Below, piece after piece: positions 1-7,597 of a stretch of DNA of 23,888 nt. The DNA comes from Actinomycetes bacterium (lineage in GTDB: Bacteria > Actinomycetota > Actinomycetes > Mycobacteriales > Mycobacteriaceae). A program made the translations under genes and the position numbers. The stretch spans positions 1-23,888 of the forward strand of contig JAEZIA010000035.1 in the NCBI GenBank assembly GCA_023416315.1, written 5' to 3'. Within the stretch, counting starts at the first letter, position 1. Each line of letters starts with the position of its first letter. A model generated the notes under the pieces. That model searched no databases. It saw only the letters and a program-made list of their open reading frames with translations, and was not told the origin of the DNA.

Positions 1-953
1 TCGGCTCGATGCACCTGGCCCTCAACCCACCGTTGGGACAGGCCCCCACCGGGGTCCTGCAGCCCGGCGCGACGTTGGGCCTGAACCGCTCCTCGACGTA
101 CCCGTCGACCGAGCAGACGCTGTCGGCGCTCTCGGTTGTCGTGAACGGCGGAGGGCTCGGCCAGATCGGCGATATCGTCCGCGAGTTCAGCGCCGCGCTG
201 AGCGGACGCGAGAGCAACATTCGGGATCTGTTGACCCGGTTGAACGATTTCGTGGGCCTGCTCGCCGATCAACGGGACAGCATCAACGCCGCGGTCACCT
301 CGTTGAACAATCTGGCCGGTACGTTCGCCGGTCAGAAAGAGGTCCTCACCAACGCGCTCAACAGGATTCCGCCCGCGTTGGACGTCCTGGTCAACGAGCG
401 TCCCCGCATCGTCACCGCGCTGACCAAGTTCCGCGACTTCTCCAATCTGGCAACGGGATTGATCAACGACTCGGGCGCCGATCTGGTCCGTAACCTGCAG
501 AACCTCGAGCCCACGTTGAAGGCGCTGGCCGATGTCGGGCCCAAGCTGGACACCGCGCTGGCCTACCTGCCGACGTTCCCGTATACCCAGAGCATCATCG
601 ACCGTGCGATCCGCGGCGACTACATGAACCAGTTCATCGTCTTCGACTTCACGGTGCCCCGGCTCAAGCGCTCACTGTTCATCGGCACCCGATGGGGCGA
701 CGAGAACGCCAAACTGGTTCCCGCCCCGGGTGACCCGTGGTTCACCACCTACACCTACGACCCGCTGAACGCGCCGATAACTCCGACGCCTGCCCAGATC
801 GCGGACCTCCCGCCGCTGGTCGACCCGGTGCCGAGCGCGGCGACGTCGCAGTCCGCGCTGAGCGCCGACGTCTCCGTGGCGAACGGTTCGGGAACAGGGC
901 CGCTACCCGGACCAGCCCCGGACGCAGCTCCGCCGAGCGGAGGGGGAAACTGA
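1..953 (+). CDS. mceE: MceE-like MCE-family protein, C-terminal part (5' end outside window)
   Basis: This is the 3' part of an MCE-family gene. The frame is open from the first bases of the window, and the ATG at position 9 lies inside the protein, so the real start, any lipobox and the MCE domain are upstream. What remains is the helical MCE region, with repeated Leu/Asn heptad-like stretches and the family-typical segment VVNGGGLGQIGDI, followed by a segment ending TFPYTQSIIDRAIRGDY and a Pro/Ala/Gly-rich tail. Mce proteins form cell-envelope lipid-import machines together with YrbE permeases and an Mkl-type ATPase. The E assignment rests on its place directly before mceF (stop and next ATG are one base apart) and on the likeness of the segment to MceE/LprK-type proteins. 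Which mce operon this belongs to cannot be told from the window. Confidence 0.85.
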   Translation, partial: GSMHLALNPPLGQAPTGVLQPGATLGLNRSSTYPSTEQTLSALSVVVNGGGLGQIGDIVREFSAALSGRESNIRDLLTRLNDFVGLLADQRDSINAAVTSLNNLAGTFAGQKEVLTNALNRIPPALDVLVNERPRIVTALTKFRDFSNLATGLINDSGADLVRNLQNLEPTLKALADVGPKLDTALAYLPTFPYTQSIIDRAIRGDYMNQFIVFDFTVPRLKRSLFIGTRWGDENAKLVPAPGDPWFTTYTYDPLNAPITPTPAQIADLPPLVDPVPSAATSQSALSADVSVANGSGTGPLPGPAPDAAPPSGGGN

Positions 954-954
954 C

Positions 955-2538
955 ATGCTGACACGGTTTGTTCGCAACCAGCTCATCATTTTCACGATCG
1001 CCTCGGTGGTCGGCATCGGCGTGATGCTGGTGGCTTACCTGCAGGTGGGAACGCTGCTTGGTGTCGGCCGGATGACGGTCACCCTGGAATTGCCGAGAAC
1101 CGGTGGGCTCTACCAGTTCTCGAACGTCACCTACCGCGGCGTTCAGCTGGGCAAGGTGACCGAGGTTCGACCCACCAGGACCGGCGCCCAAGCGACCCTG
1201 TCGCTGGACACCTCCCCGAAGGTTCCCGCCGATCTGCAGGCCCGAGTGCTGAGCGTCTCGGCGGTCGGGGAGCAGTATGTCGACCTGGTCCCGCGGACCG
1301 ACTCCGGCCCGTATCTGCAGAACGGTTCGGTGATTCCGGCGAAGGACACCACCGTTCCGCAGGCGGTCGGTCCGATGCTCGATCAGGTCAGTGCGCTGCT
1401 GAAGAGCATTCCCAAGGACCGGATTCCCGACCTGCTCGAGGAATCGTTCAAGGCGCTGAACGGCACCGCCGACAACCTGGCCGCGCTGGCCGATTCGACG
1501 TCGCGATTGTCCGCCGATTTCAACAGCTCTGGGCAGCAGGCCCGAACGCTGATCGAAGACAGCCGTCCGCTGCTCGACGGACAGCTGGCGTCGACCGATT
1601 CGATCCGAACCTGGGCGCGCAGCCTGGCAGGTATCACCGGACAACTGGTCACCGACGACCCGCAGTGGCGGGCCATCCTGCGCAATGGTCCCGGTGCCGC
1701 CGACGAGGCGTCCGCCCTGCTGAACCAGGTCAAGCCGACGTTGCCGGTGTTGTTGGCCAACCTGACCACCCTCGGTCAGGTCGGCGTGACCTATCACCCG
1801 TCGATCGAGCAGCTGCTGGTGCTGCTCCCGCCCTACATCGCCTCGATCCAGTCGATCGCTCCGTTCAACAATCCGATCGGTATGGCCAAGGGCGACTTCA
1901 CCGTCGGGATCTCCGATCCGCCGGCCTGCACCGTCGGATTCCTCCCGCCGTCGTCGTGGCGCTCGCCGGAGGATCTGTCCGATATCGACACTCCCGACGG
2001 CCTGTACTGCAAGCTTCCGCAGGACTCGCCGATCGGTGTCCGCGGTGCCCGCAACTACCCCTGCATGGAGCAGCCCGGCAAACGCGCGCCCACGGCCGAG
2101 TTGTGTGAGAGTGACAAGCCGTACGAGCCGCTGGCCATGCGACAGCACGCCACCGGCCCTGTCCCGTTCGACCCGAATCTGGTGGCACAAGGCATTCCGC
2201 TCGATAGCCGGGTGACGCTCAACGACCAGATTTACGGTCCACTGCAGGGCACTCCGATGCCGCCGGGGCCGGCGCCGGCCGCCCCCGCAGCACCGCCTCC
2301 GGCGGCCCCAGCGCCGCAGAACGTCCCGAATATCGCGCCCACCGACACCGGGGGTACGCCCACGGTCGCGCCGAGTGCGTTCACACCGGACTCGGCGGGC
2401 GGCCCGTCGGTTGCCATCGCCACCTACGATCCCGCGACCGGGCAATACGCCACGCCGGACGGCAACGTGTTCCGGCAGACCGATCTGGTGCAGCCCCACG
2501 GAGACCGGTCTTGGAAAGACCTGTTGCCGACGACATGA
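955..2538 (+). CDS. mceF: MceF, MCE-family lipid-transport protein
   Basis: Complete 527-aa MCE protein. It has an N-terminal membrane anchor (about residues 9-29), then the MCE domain (about 38-115, containing GGLYQFSNVTYRGVQLGKV), then a long helical region to about residue 300. A Cys-containing region follows, then a Pro/Ala-rich stretch (about 434-455) and the family-typical end with TYDPATGQYATPDGN and SWKDLLP. The start at 955 is supported by GGAGGGGG a few bases upstream and lies one base after the preceding stop. In the Mce family the six A-F subunits form an envelope-spanning complex importing sterols, fatty acids or other lipids; the F subunit is normally the last mce gene, which fits here. 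It is cotranscribed with its upstream neighbour and probably with the secreted protein that follows. The lipid substrate is unknown. Confidence 0.95.
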   Translation: MLTRFVRNQLIIFTIASVVGIGVMLVAYLQVGTLLGVGRMTVTLELPRTGGLYQFSNVTYRGVQLGKVTEVRPTRTGAQATLSLDTSPKVPADLQARVLSVSAVGEQYVDLVPRTDSGPYLQNGSVIPAKDTTVPQAVGPMLDQVSALLKSIPKDRIPDLLEESFKALNGTADNLAALADSTSRLSADFNSSGQQARTLIEDSRPLLDGQLASTDSIRTWARSLAGITGQLVTDDPQWRAILRNGPGAADEASALLNQVKPTLPVLLANLTTLGQVGVTYHPSIEQLLVLLPPYIASIQSIAPFNNPIGMAKGDFTVGISDPPACTVGFLPPSSWRSPEDLSDIDTPDGLYCKLPQDSPIGVRGARNYPCMEQPGKRAPTAELCESDKPYEPLAMRQHATGPVPFDPNLVAQGIPLDSRVTLNDQIYGPLQGTPMPPGPAPAAPAAPPPAAPAPQNVPNIAPTDTGGTPTVAPSAFTPDSAGGPSVAIATYDPATGQYATPDGNVFRQTDLVQPHGDRSWKDLLPTT

Positions 2539-2561
2539 CCACGGATCAGGGGAGAGTCCAC

Positions 2562-3077
2562 ATGCGTAGGTCACGGTTACCCATCAGCGTTGCCGCGCTG
2601 ACCGCTCTGGCGTTCGCGGCCGTGTCATATCCCGCCACGGCAGGCGCGAACGACAAGTGGGCACTGAACGGAACCTTCACCGCGACGTCCAATGGGGAGT
2701 GGGCCACCACCAACGACGTGTATCACGACGAGAAGAGCCTGCGCAGCACGTGGACGATCTCCTCGCAGTGCAGCTATCCGACGGAATGCACAGGCACCGT
2801 CTCCAGCGACTTCGGTTGGACGGCACCGATTTACCAGACCGGTGGTGAGTGGTATGTCAAGCGGGTGATCCCGGACTGGATGCCGTGCCAGGACGGCACG
2901 TCGGCCCCCGGACTTCAGGTGTTCCGGTTCCACGGCGTCACCCCGGGCGGCGACCAGTCCGACCCGACCTCCAACATCCTCGTGGGGGAGGACGGCACCA
3001 CCGGCGAGTCCGGTGCCTGCGGGCGCAGCCTTCCGCTCTACATCAGCATGCCGTTCAAGCTGGTCAAGCAGACCTGA
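2562..3077 (+). CDS. small secreted protein at the end of the mce operon
   Basis: 171-aa protein beginning with a signal peptide (Arg-rich n-region MRRSRLP, hydrophobic core, likely cleavage around residues 24-28 after the ATAGA region). The mature part has four cysteines (QCSYPTEC, MPCQ and GACG) that could form two disulphides, and many Gly, Ser, Thr and Trp residues, suggesting a small extracellular beta-rich domain. I chose ATG 2562 because AGGGGAGA precedes it at good spacing and the signal peptide then begins naturally. ATG 2535, which overlaps the mceF stop as ATGA, is an alternative adding nine residues. The gene follows mceF so closely that cotranscription is likely. I do not recognise a defined function; an accessory role at the envelope for the Mce system is inferred from position only. 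Its last 14 bases overlap the convergent flavoprotein gene. Confidence 0.85.
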   Translation: MRRSRLPISVAALTALAFAAVSYPATAGANDKWALNGTFTATSNGEWATTNDVYHDEKSLRSTWTISSQCSYPTECTGTVSSDFGWTAPIYQTGGEWYVKRVIPDWMPCQDGTSAPGLQVFRFHGVTPGGDQSDPTSNILVGEDGTTGESGACGRSLPLYISMPFKLVKQT

Positions 3078-4614
3078 CGGCGTCGGCCATATCCAATGCG
3101 GCGATGTGGCTGAACAACATCGATGCTCCGATCGGGTTGCCACCACCCGGATAGGTGGTCCCGCTGACGGCCGCCATGGTGTTGCCCGCGGCATACAGGC
3201 CCGGGATGGGTTCGCCGGATTCGTCGAGCACTCGGGCTCGGATGTCGGTGCGCAGACCACCCTTGGTGCCGAGATCGGACAGGCCGAACGCGGCGGCGTG
3301 GAACGGCGGCGTGTCGATCGGCACCATCGGGGATTCGCCTCCGGAGAAGGCCCGGTCGTAGGCTTCGTCGCCGCGCCCGAAATCGGTGTCGGCGCCGGTG
3401 GCCGCCATCGCGTTGTAGCGGGCGACGGTGTCTTCCAGCGCGTCGGACGGCACCCCGATCACGTCAGCCAGCTCAGCCAGAGTGCCTGCGCTGCGCCATA
3501 ATCCGGCGGCCCGGTAGTCGTCGGTGTCGACCATTGAGACGTTGGTGGCCTTGACGGGCGGGACCTCGCCCTCGCGATTGTCATAGACCATCCAGAACGG
3601 CAGGTCGAGGCGGCCGGCCTGCATCTCGCGGATGATCTCCCTACCGATCCGGTCGTATGCCGCGGATTCGTTGACGAACCGCTGCCCGGCCTGATTGACG
3701 AAGATGCCGCCGGTGAACCACAACGCGAACGCCGAGCGGCCGTCGGGATGGGTGAGGCCGGGAGACCACCACGCCTGATCCATCAGATCGGTGGCCGCAC
3801 CCGCCCGAATCGCCGCCTCGAGTGCCGCGCCCGTGCTGCCCGGTCCGCCCATGCTGTCGCGCGGCACACCCGGCACCCCGTAGGCCTCCCGCAGTGCGGC
3901 GTTGTGCTCGAATCCGCCTGCGGCCAACAACACCCCGCGCCGGGCGCCGATCCGCACCGGGCTGTCGTCGCGCTGTACGACGGCGCCGACCACCCGGCCG
4001 TCTTCGGTGATCAGCTCGGTCAGCGCCGCATTGCGGTACAGCGCGGCGTCGGGGTAGCCCGCCAACGCGGCGAGAAACCGGCCGATCAACGCTCGGCCGC
4101 CGACGAGCTTGTCCGGTGCGGGGGTGCCGAGCCGGTCATGGTCGAGCGGCCCGCGCACGAAACCCGCATAGGGCCCGAGCTTTTCGCCGCGGATCGGCGC
4201 GGCCACGATGTGGCGCATGCCGTCGGCACGGGAGTCGGGCGCCTTGCCGTAGTAGTCCGGCCAGGGCAACACGCTGAAGGTGAAGTGCTCGTCGGCCTCC
4301 AGATATTCGATCAGCCCAGGTCCGCGGCGGATGTAGGTTTCCTGCAGCTCGAGCGGAGTGCGGTCGCCGATGACGGCGTGAAAGTAGTTCAGCGCCTTCT
4401 CGATCGTGTCGTCGCTGCCTGCGCGCTGCAGCACCGGGTTGCAGGGGAACCACATGCCACCGCCGCCGGAGTAGGCGGTCGTCCCGCCGAAGAAGTCGGT
4501 GGCCTCCACCAGTGCTACCGACAGCCCCTCGCGGGCCGCGGTGTAGGCGCCGGTGATTCCGCCGCCCGAACCGGCCACGATGACATCGACAACTTCATCG
4601 AACTGCGCGCTCAT
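3064..4614 (-). CDS. FAD-dependent dehydrogenase, KstD/fumarate-reductase fold
   Basis: 516-aa flavoprotein. The N-terminal dinucleotide-binding motif is VIVAGSGGG (residues 12-19) followed by an acidic end of strand 2 and GGTTAYSGGG (43-52), a typical FAD-binding signature. Later blocks match the 3-ketosteroid Delta1-dehydrogenase group: LAAGGFEHN (230-238), NESAAY with Tyr320, SDLGTKGGLR (446-455), AAGNT (475-479) and TYPGGGNPIG with Tyr488 and Gly492, equivalent to the substrate-ketone-binding Tyr/Gly of KstD. The usual YSDYxPE loop of KstD is replaced by WPDYYGK (118-124), so the substrate may not be a classical 3-ketosteroid. AAAGGAGG precedes the ATG. It lies 77 bp downstream of the ABC ATPase gene in the same orientation, so read-through from the sugar operon is possible, but a separate role is equally likely. 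Family assignment is firm; substrate unknown. Confidence 0.85.
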   Translation of the reverse strand: MSAQFDEVVDVIVAGSGGGITGAYTAAREGLSVALVEATDFFGGTTAYSGGGGMWFPCNPVLQRAGSDDTIEKALNYFHAVIGDRTPLELQETYIRRGPGLIEYLEADEHFTFSVLPWPDYYGKAPDSRADGMRHIVAAPIRGEKLGPYAGFVRGPLDHDRLGTPAPDKLVGGRALIGRFLAALAGYPDAALYRNAALTELITEDGRVVGAVVQRDDSPVRIGARRGVLLAAGGFEHNAALREAYGVPGVPRDSMGGPGSTGAALEAAIRAGAATDLMDQAWWSPGLTHPDGRSAFALWFTGGIFVNQAGQRFVNESAAYDRIGREIIREMQAGRLDLPFWMVYDNREGEVPPVKATNVSMVDTDDYRAAGLWRSAGTLAELADVIGVPSDALEDTVARYNAMAATGADTDFGRGDEAYDRAFSGGESPMVPIDTPPFHAAAFGLSDLGTKGGLRTDIRARVLDESGEPIPGLYAAGNTMAAVSGTTYPGGGNPIGASMLFSHIAALDMADAVRSA

Positions 4615-4691
4615 CGGCCTCCTTTGTCGCTCCTGCCCACTGTGATCGGTGCCGGTGGGCGAAGCAACAGTGACTCCCGGTGAGCGGGGTG

Positions 4692-5795
4692 TCAGAGCGT
4701 GATGCGTTCGTGGCTGGGCCGGACGTTGCCGGTTGCGGCGTCGAAGAAGTACGTCCGTTCCGGCGGCATCGCCAGGCCGATCCGGGAGCCTGCCGGGTAG
4801 TCAAAACCTGCCGGAGCGTGGACGATCACCCGGGTGGCTTCCGCGGCACCGCAGTCGACGAGCACGGTCACCAGCACGTGGCTGCCCAGCGGCTCGATGA
4901 AATCGACGTGGGCGGGCAGCAGTCCCTCCGCGGAGCCGGTGTGCAGTTGCAGATGTTCCGGACGGACACCGACCGTCACCGCGCCGTCGGAGGTCGGCAC
5001 CGAGGTCACGGTGGTGTCCCCGACGTGCAGCATTCCCGAGCGGACTTCGGCGGCGATGAGGTTCATCGGGGGACTGCCCATGAACGCCGCAACAAAGGTG
5101 TTGGCCGGACGGTTGTAGATCTCGTCGGGCGTGCCGATCTGCTGAATCTCGCCGCCGGCTATCACGCATAGCCGGTCACCGAGCGTCATCGCCTCGGTCT
5201 GGTCGTGGGTGACGTAGATCGTGGTGACCGGGACCTCGCGGTGCAACCGCTTGAGGTCGCCGCGCACCTGGTTGCGCAGCTTCGCGTCGAGGTTCGACAG
5301 GGGTTCGTCGAGAAGGAAGGCCTGCGGCCGGCGAACCAGCGCACGCCCCATCGCAACACGTTGCCGCTGGCCACCGGAGAGCTGTCCCGGCTTGCGGTCC
5401 AGGAGTTGATCGATCTCCAGCAGCGCGGCGGTCTCGCGGACCCGCCGGTCGACCTCCGCGCGCGGAGTCTTGCGCTGCCGCAGCCCGTAGGCGAGGTTCC
5501 GGTACACCGACATGTGCGGGTACAACGCGTAGTTCTGGAACACCATCGCGATGTCGCGCTCGCCGGGAGCCAGCCCGTTGACGACCGTATTGCCGATTCT
5601 GATCTCGCCCGACGTCGGCTTGTCCAGTCCGGCAAGAAGCCGAAGTGCCGTGCTCTTCCCGCATCCCGATGGCCCGACCAGGATCAGGAACTCCCCGTCG
5701 GCCACGGTCAGGTTGAAACTCTTGAGGGCGACCGTGTCGCCTGAGCGGCCACCCGGATAGCGCCGCGTGACGTCTCGGAACTCGACTTCAGCCAT
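4692..5795 (-). CDS. ABC sugar transporter ATP-binding protein (MalK/UgpC/SugC type)
   Basis: 367-aa ATPase energising the sugar importer encoded just upstream. Visible motifs: Walker A GPSGCGKST (41-49), Q-loop FQN (86-88), signature LSGGQ (139-143), Walker B FLLDEP (160-165), D-loop SNLDA and H-loop His197. The C-terminal third (about 240-367) is the TOBE/MalK-type regulatory domain (VGVRPEHL), typical of carbohydrate CUT1 systems. The ATG at 5795 begins MAEVEFRDV, the normal start of this family, and lies two bases after the stop of the second permease; upstream sequence in the same frame belongs to that permease region and is not part of this protein. It is the last gene of the nine-gene operon. 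Substrate cannot be read from the ATPase, since MalK-type ATPases can serve several importers. Confidence 0.95.
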   Translation of the reverse strand: MAEVEFRDVTRRYPGGRSGDTVALKSFNLTVADGEFLILVGPSGCGKSTALRLLAGLDKPTSGEIRIGNTVVNGLAPGERDIAMVFQNYALYPHMSVYRNLAYGLRQRKTPRAEVDRRVRETAALLEIDQLLDRKPGQLSGGQRQRVAMGRALVRRPQAFLLDEPLSNLDAKLRNQVRGDLKRLHREVPVTTIYVTHDQTEAMTLGDRLCVIAGGEIQQIGTPDEIYNRPANTFVAAFMGSPPMNLIAAEVRSGMLHVGDTTVTSVPTSDGAVTVGVRPEHLQLHTGSAEGLLPAHVDFIEPLGSHVLVTVLVDCGAAEATRVIVHAPAGFDYPAGSRIGLAMPPERTYFFDAATGNVRPSHERITL

Positions 5796-5797
5796 GC

Positions 5798-6703
5798 CTA
5801 ACCCTTCAATCCCTGGCTCGCGACCGATTGCACGAAGTACCGCTGCGCCCCGACGAACACCAGCAGCATCGGCAACAGGCTCATCACGTTGGCGGCCATC
5901 AACAGCGGCCACTTGACGTGGTGCGCACCCTGGAAGTAGCTCAGTCCCAAGGGGATTGTCATCTGATCCTGTGAAGTGATCACGATCAGCGGCCACAGGA
6001 AGTCGTTCCACGATGTCAGCACCGTCAGCGCCGCCAACGTCGAGAGCGCGGGCAGCGACAGAGGCAGCACGATCTTGAACAGCACACCGATCCGCGATGT
6101 GCCATCGACACGGGCCGCTTCCTCCAGCTCGACGGGGACGGTCATGAAGAACTGGCGCAGGAAAAAGATGCCGAACGCGGTCGCCAAGTTGGGCAGCATC
6201 AGCGCGCCGATATGGTCGATGCCCAGCCCCTCCCAAACGTTGTCGCCGAACCACTTCACGATCAGGAAGACCGGGATCATCGTGACCTGGAACGGCACCA
6301 TCAGCGTGGCCATCAAAGTCACGAACAGCGCTCCGCGGCCGAGGAATCGGATTCGCGCGAATGCGTAGCCCGCCAGCCCGCACACCACGAGGTTGCTCGC
6401 CAGCACGACGAGTGTCACCACCGCGCTGTTGATGAAGAAATGCCCGAAGGGGGCCTCGCCCCACGCTTGCGCGTAGTTCGAGAACTGCGGGCTCTTCGGA
6501 ATCAGCACCGGCGGAAAGCGGTTGGCCTCGCCTTCGGTCTCCAACGACGTGACGAGCATCCACAGCAACGGCACCAGCAGGATGAACGTCAACGGAATCA
6601 GCACCAGATGCCACGGGCTGAACGGCAGCCGCCACCGCGACGCACGGTCCGAGTCGACGGGCTGCCCCGCGTCGAGACGTCCGGGGGTCAACAGAGTGCT
6701 CAT
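5798..6703 (-). CDS. ABC sugar transporter permease (MalG-type)
   Basis: 301-aa integral membrane subunit of a CUT1-type importer. It has six predicted hydrophobic segments, the first around residues 30-50 after a polar cytoplasmic N-terminus. The cytoplasmic EAA loop, which docks on the ATPase, is visible as EEAARVDGTS followed by the conserved I-x-LP (IVLPLSLPAL). The C-terminus ends QSVASQGLKG, typical of MalG-like proteins, which often end in a short polar Gly-Lys-Gly tail. I chose ATG 6703 because it overlaps the upstream permease stop as ATGA, giving translational coupling, and begins MSTLLTPGRL; a longer in-frame start at 6826 would run into the upstream permease and add an Arg-rich, non-membrane leader. 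Confidence 0.93.
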   Translation of the reverse strand: MSTLLTPGRLDAGQPVDSDRASRWRLPFSPWHLVLIPLTFILLVPLLWMLVTSLETEGEANRFPPVLIPKSPQFSNYAQAWGEAPFGHFFINSAVVTLVVLASNLVVCGLAGYAFARIRFLGRGALFVTLMATLMVPFQVTMIPVFLIVKWFGDNVWEGLGIDHIGALMLPNLATAFGIFFLRQFFMTVPVELEEAARVDGTSRIGVLFKIVLPLSLPALSTLAALTVLTSWNDFLWPLIVITSQDQMTIPLGLSYFQGAHHVKWPLLMAANVMSLLPMLLVFVGAQRYFVQSVASQGLKG

Positions 6704-7590
6704 GAGTGCACATGCCTTCGGGCGAGCCGGAATTGCACGGCCGTGACGATCAGGATGACGACGAACAACGCGTATGCCATCGCCGCGGCGTAGCCGGCGT
6801 CGAACTGGACGAACGCGCGGTCCCACAGGTAGTAGACGATGACCGTGGTGGAGCGCAGCGGCCCACCGCGGGTGGTGACGTAGACCTCGTCGAACAGCTG
6901 CAGCGCGTTGATCGTCAGCCAGACCACCAGGAACAGGTTCGCGGGCCCCAGCAGCGGCACCGTGATGGTGCGGAACCGGGTGAATGCCGATGCGCCGTCG
7001 ATGGCCGCCGCCTCATGCAGTTCGGCCGGAACGCCCTGCAGCGCCGCCAGATACACGATCACCGAGAATCCGGTCCAGCCCCAGATCGTCATCGCCACGA
7101 TCACGTAGAGCGCCTGCGACGGGGACGCCAGGAACGGCTGCGACGAAACCCCCACCGCGTTCAACCCGGCATTGACCAGACCGTAGTCGCGGTCGGTCAG
7201 CCACAGGAAGATGATGCCCTGCGAGATCGTCGACACCGCCATCGTCACGTAGGCCGCGGTGCGGTACACCGAGATGAACCGCACCGAGCGGTTCAGCGCC
7301 GCCGCGACGAACAGGCCCACCAGCATCGTGCCCGGCACGAACAACGCCGTGTAGATGATGGTGTGCTTGATCGCGTCGAGAAACACCGGATCGTCGGCGA
7401 GCTTCTTATAGTTGTCGAAACCCACCCACGGTGTCTCGTCGCTCAGCAGATCGGACTTCTGGAACGACAACTGCAGCGACATCAGCACCGGCAGCAGGCC
7501 GAAGATCCCGATCAGGATGGCCGCCGGACTGACCAGCGCCCATCCCGATGCGGTGTCTGTTCGGCTCAGCCGCCGGAGCAGTGCAGGCAT
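6700..7590 (-). CDS. ABC sugar transporter permease (MalF/UgpA-type)
   Basis: 296-aa integral membrane subunit, the partner of the MalG-type permease. It has about six transmembrane segments, an extracytoplasmic loop after the first (VGFDNYKKL, the usual FxGLxNY-like element of this family) and the EAA loop LHEAAAIDGASAFTRFR followed by ITVPLL. I chose ATG 7590 (MPALLRRLSRTD) because AGGGAG stands just upstream and it leaves a 7-bp gap after the binding-protein gene; the in-frame ATG at 7620 would overlap that gene by 23 bp and lacks a comparable ribosome-binding site. The gene overlaps the next permease by 4 bp. It acts as half of the membrane channel of the sugar importer. Confidence 0.93.
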   Translation of the reverse strand: MPALLRRLSRTDTASGWALVSPAAILIGIFGLLPVLMSLQLSFQKSDLLSDETPWVGFDNYKKLADDPVFLDAIKHTIIYTALFVPGTMLVGLFVAAALNRSVRFISVYRTAAYVTMAVSTISQGIIFLWLTDRDYGLVNAGLNAVGVSSQPFLASPSQALYVIVAMTIWGWTGFSVIVYLAALQGVPAELHEAAAIDGASAFTRFRTITVPLLGPANLFLVVWLTINALQLFDEVYVTTRGGPLRSTTVIVYYLWDRAFVQFDAGYAAAMAYALFVVILIVTAVQFRLARRHVHS

Positions 7591-7597
7591 CGACTCC

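Noticed and set aside
2535..2561. Alternative ATG for the secreted protein overlapping the mceF stop as ATGA
   Set aside because: It would place a polar nine-residue leader before the signal peptide, while ATG 2562 has a better ribosome-binding site; kept only as an alternative.
742..2574. Long open frame antisense to mceF (about 610 codons)
   Set aside because: Composition is Arg/Gly-rich with no recognisable domain, typical of a GC-rich shadow frame; the plus strand carries a clear MceF.
4638..4672. CACTGT...ACAGTG inverted repeat between the ABC ATPase and the KstD-like gene
   Set aside because: Six-base arms with a 23-base loop and no U-tract; too weak to call a terminator or operator.
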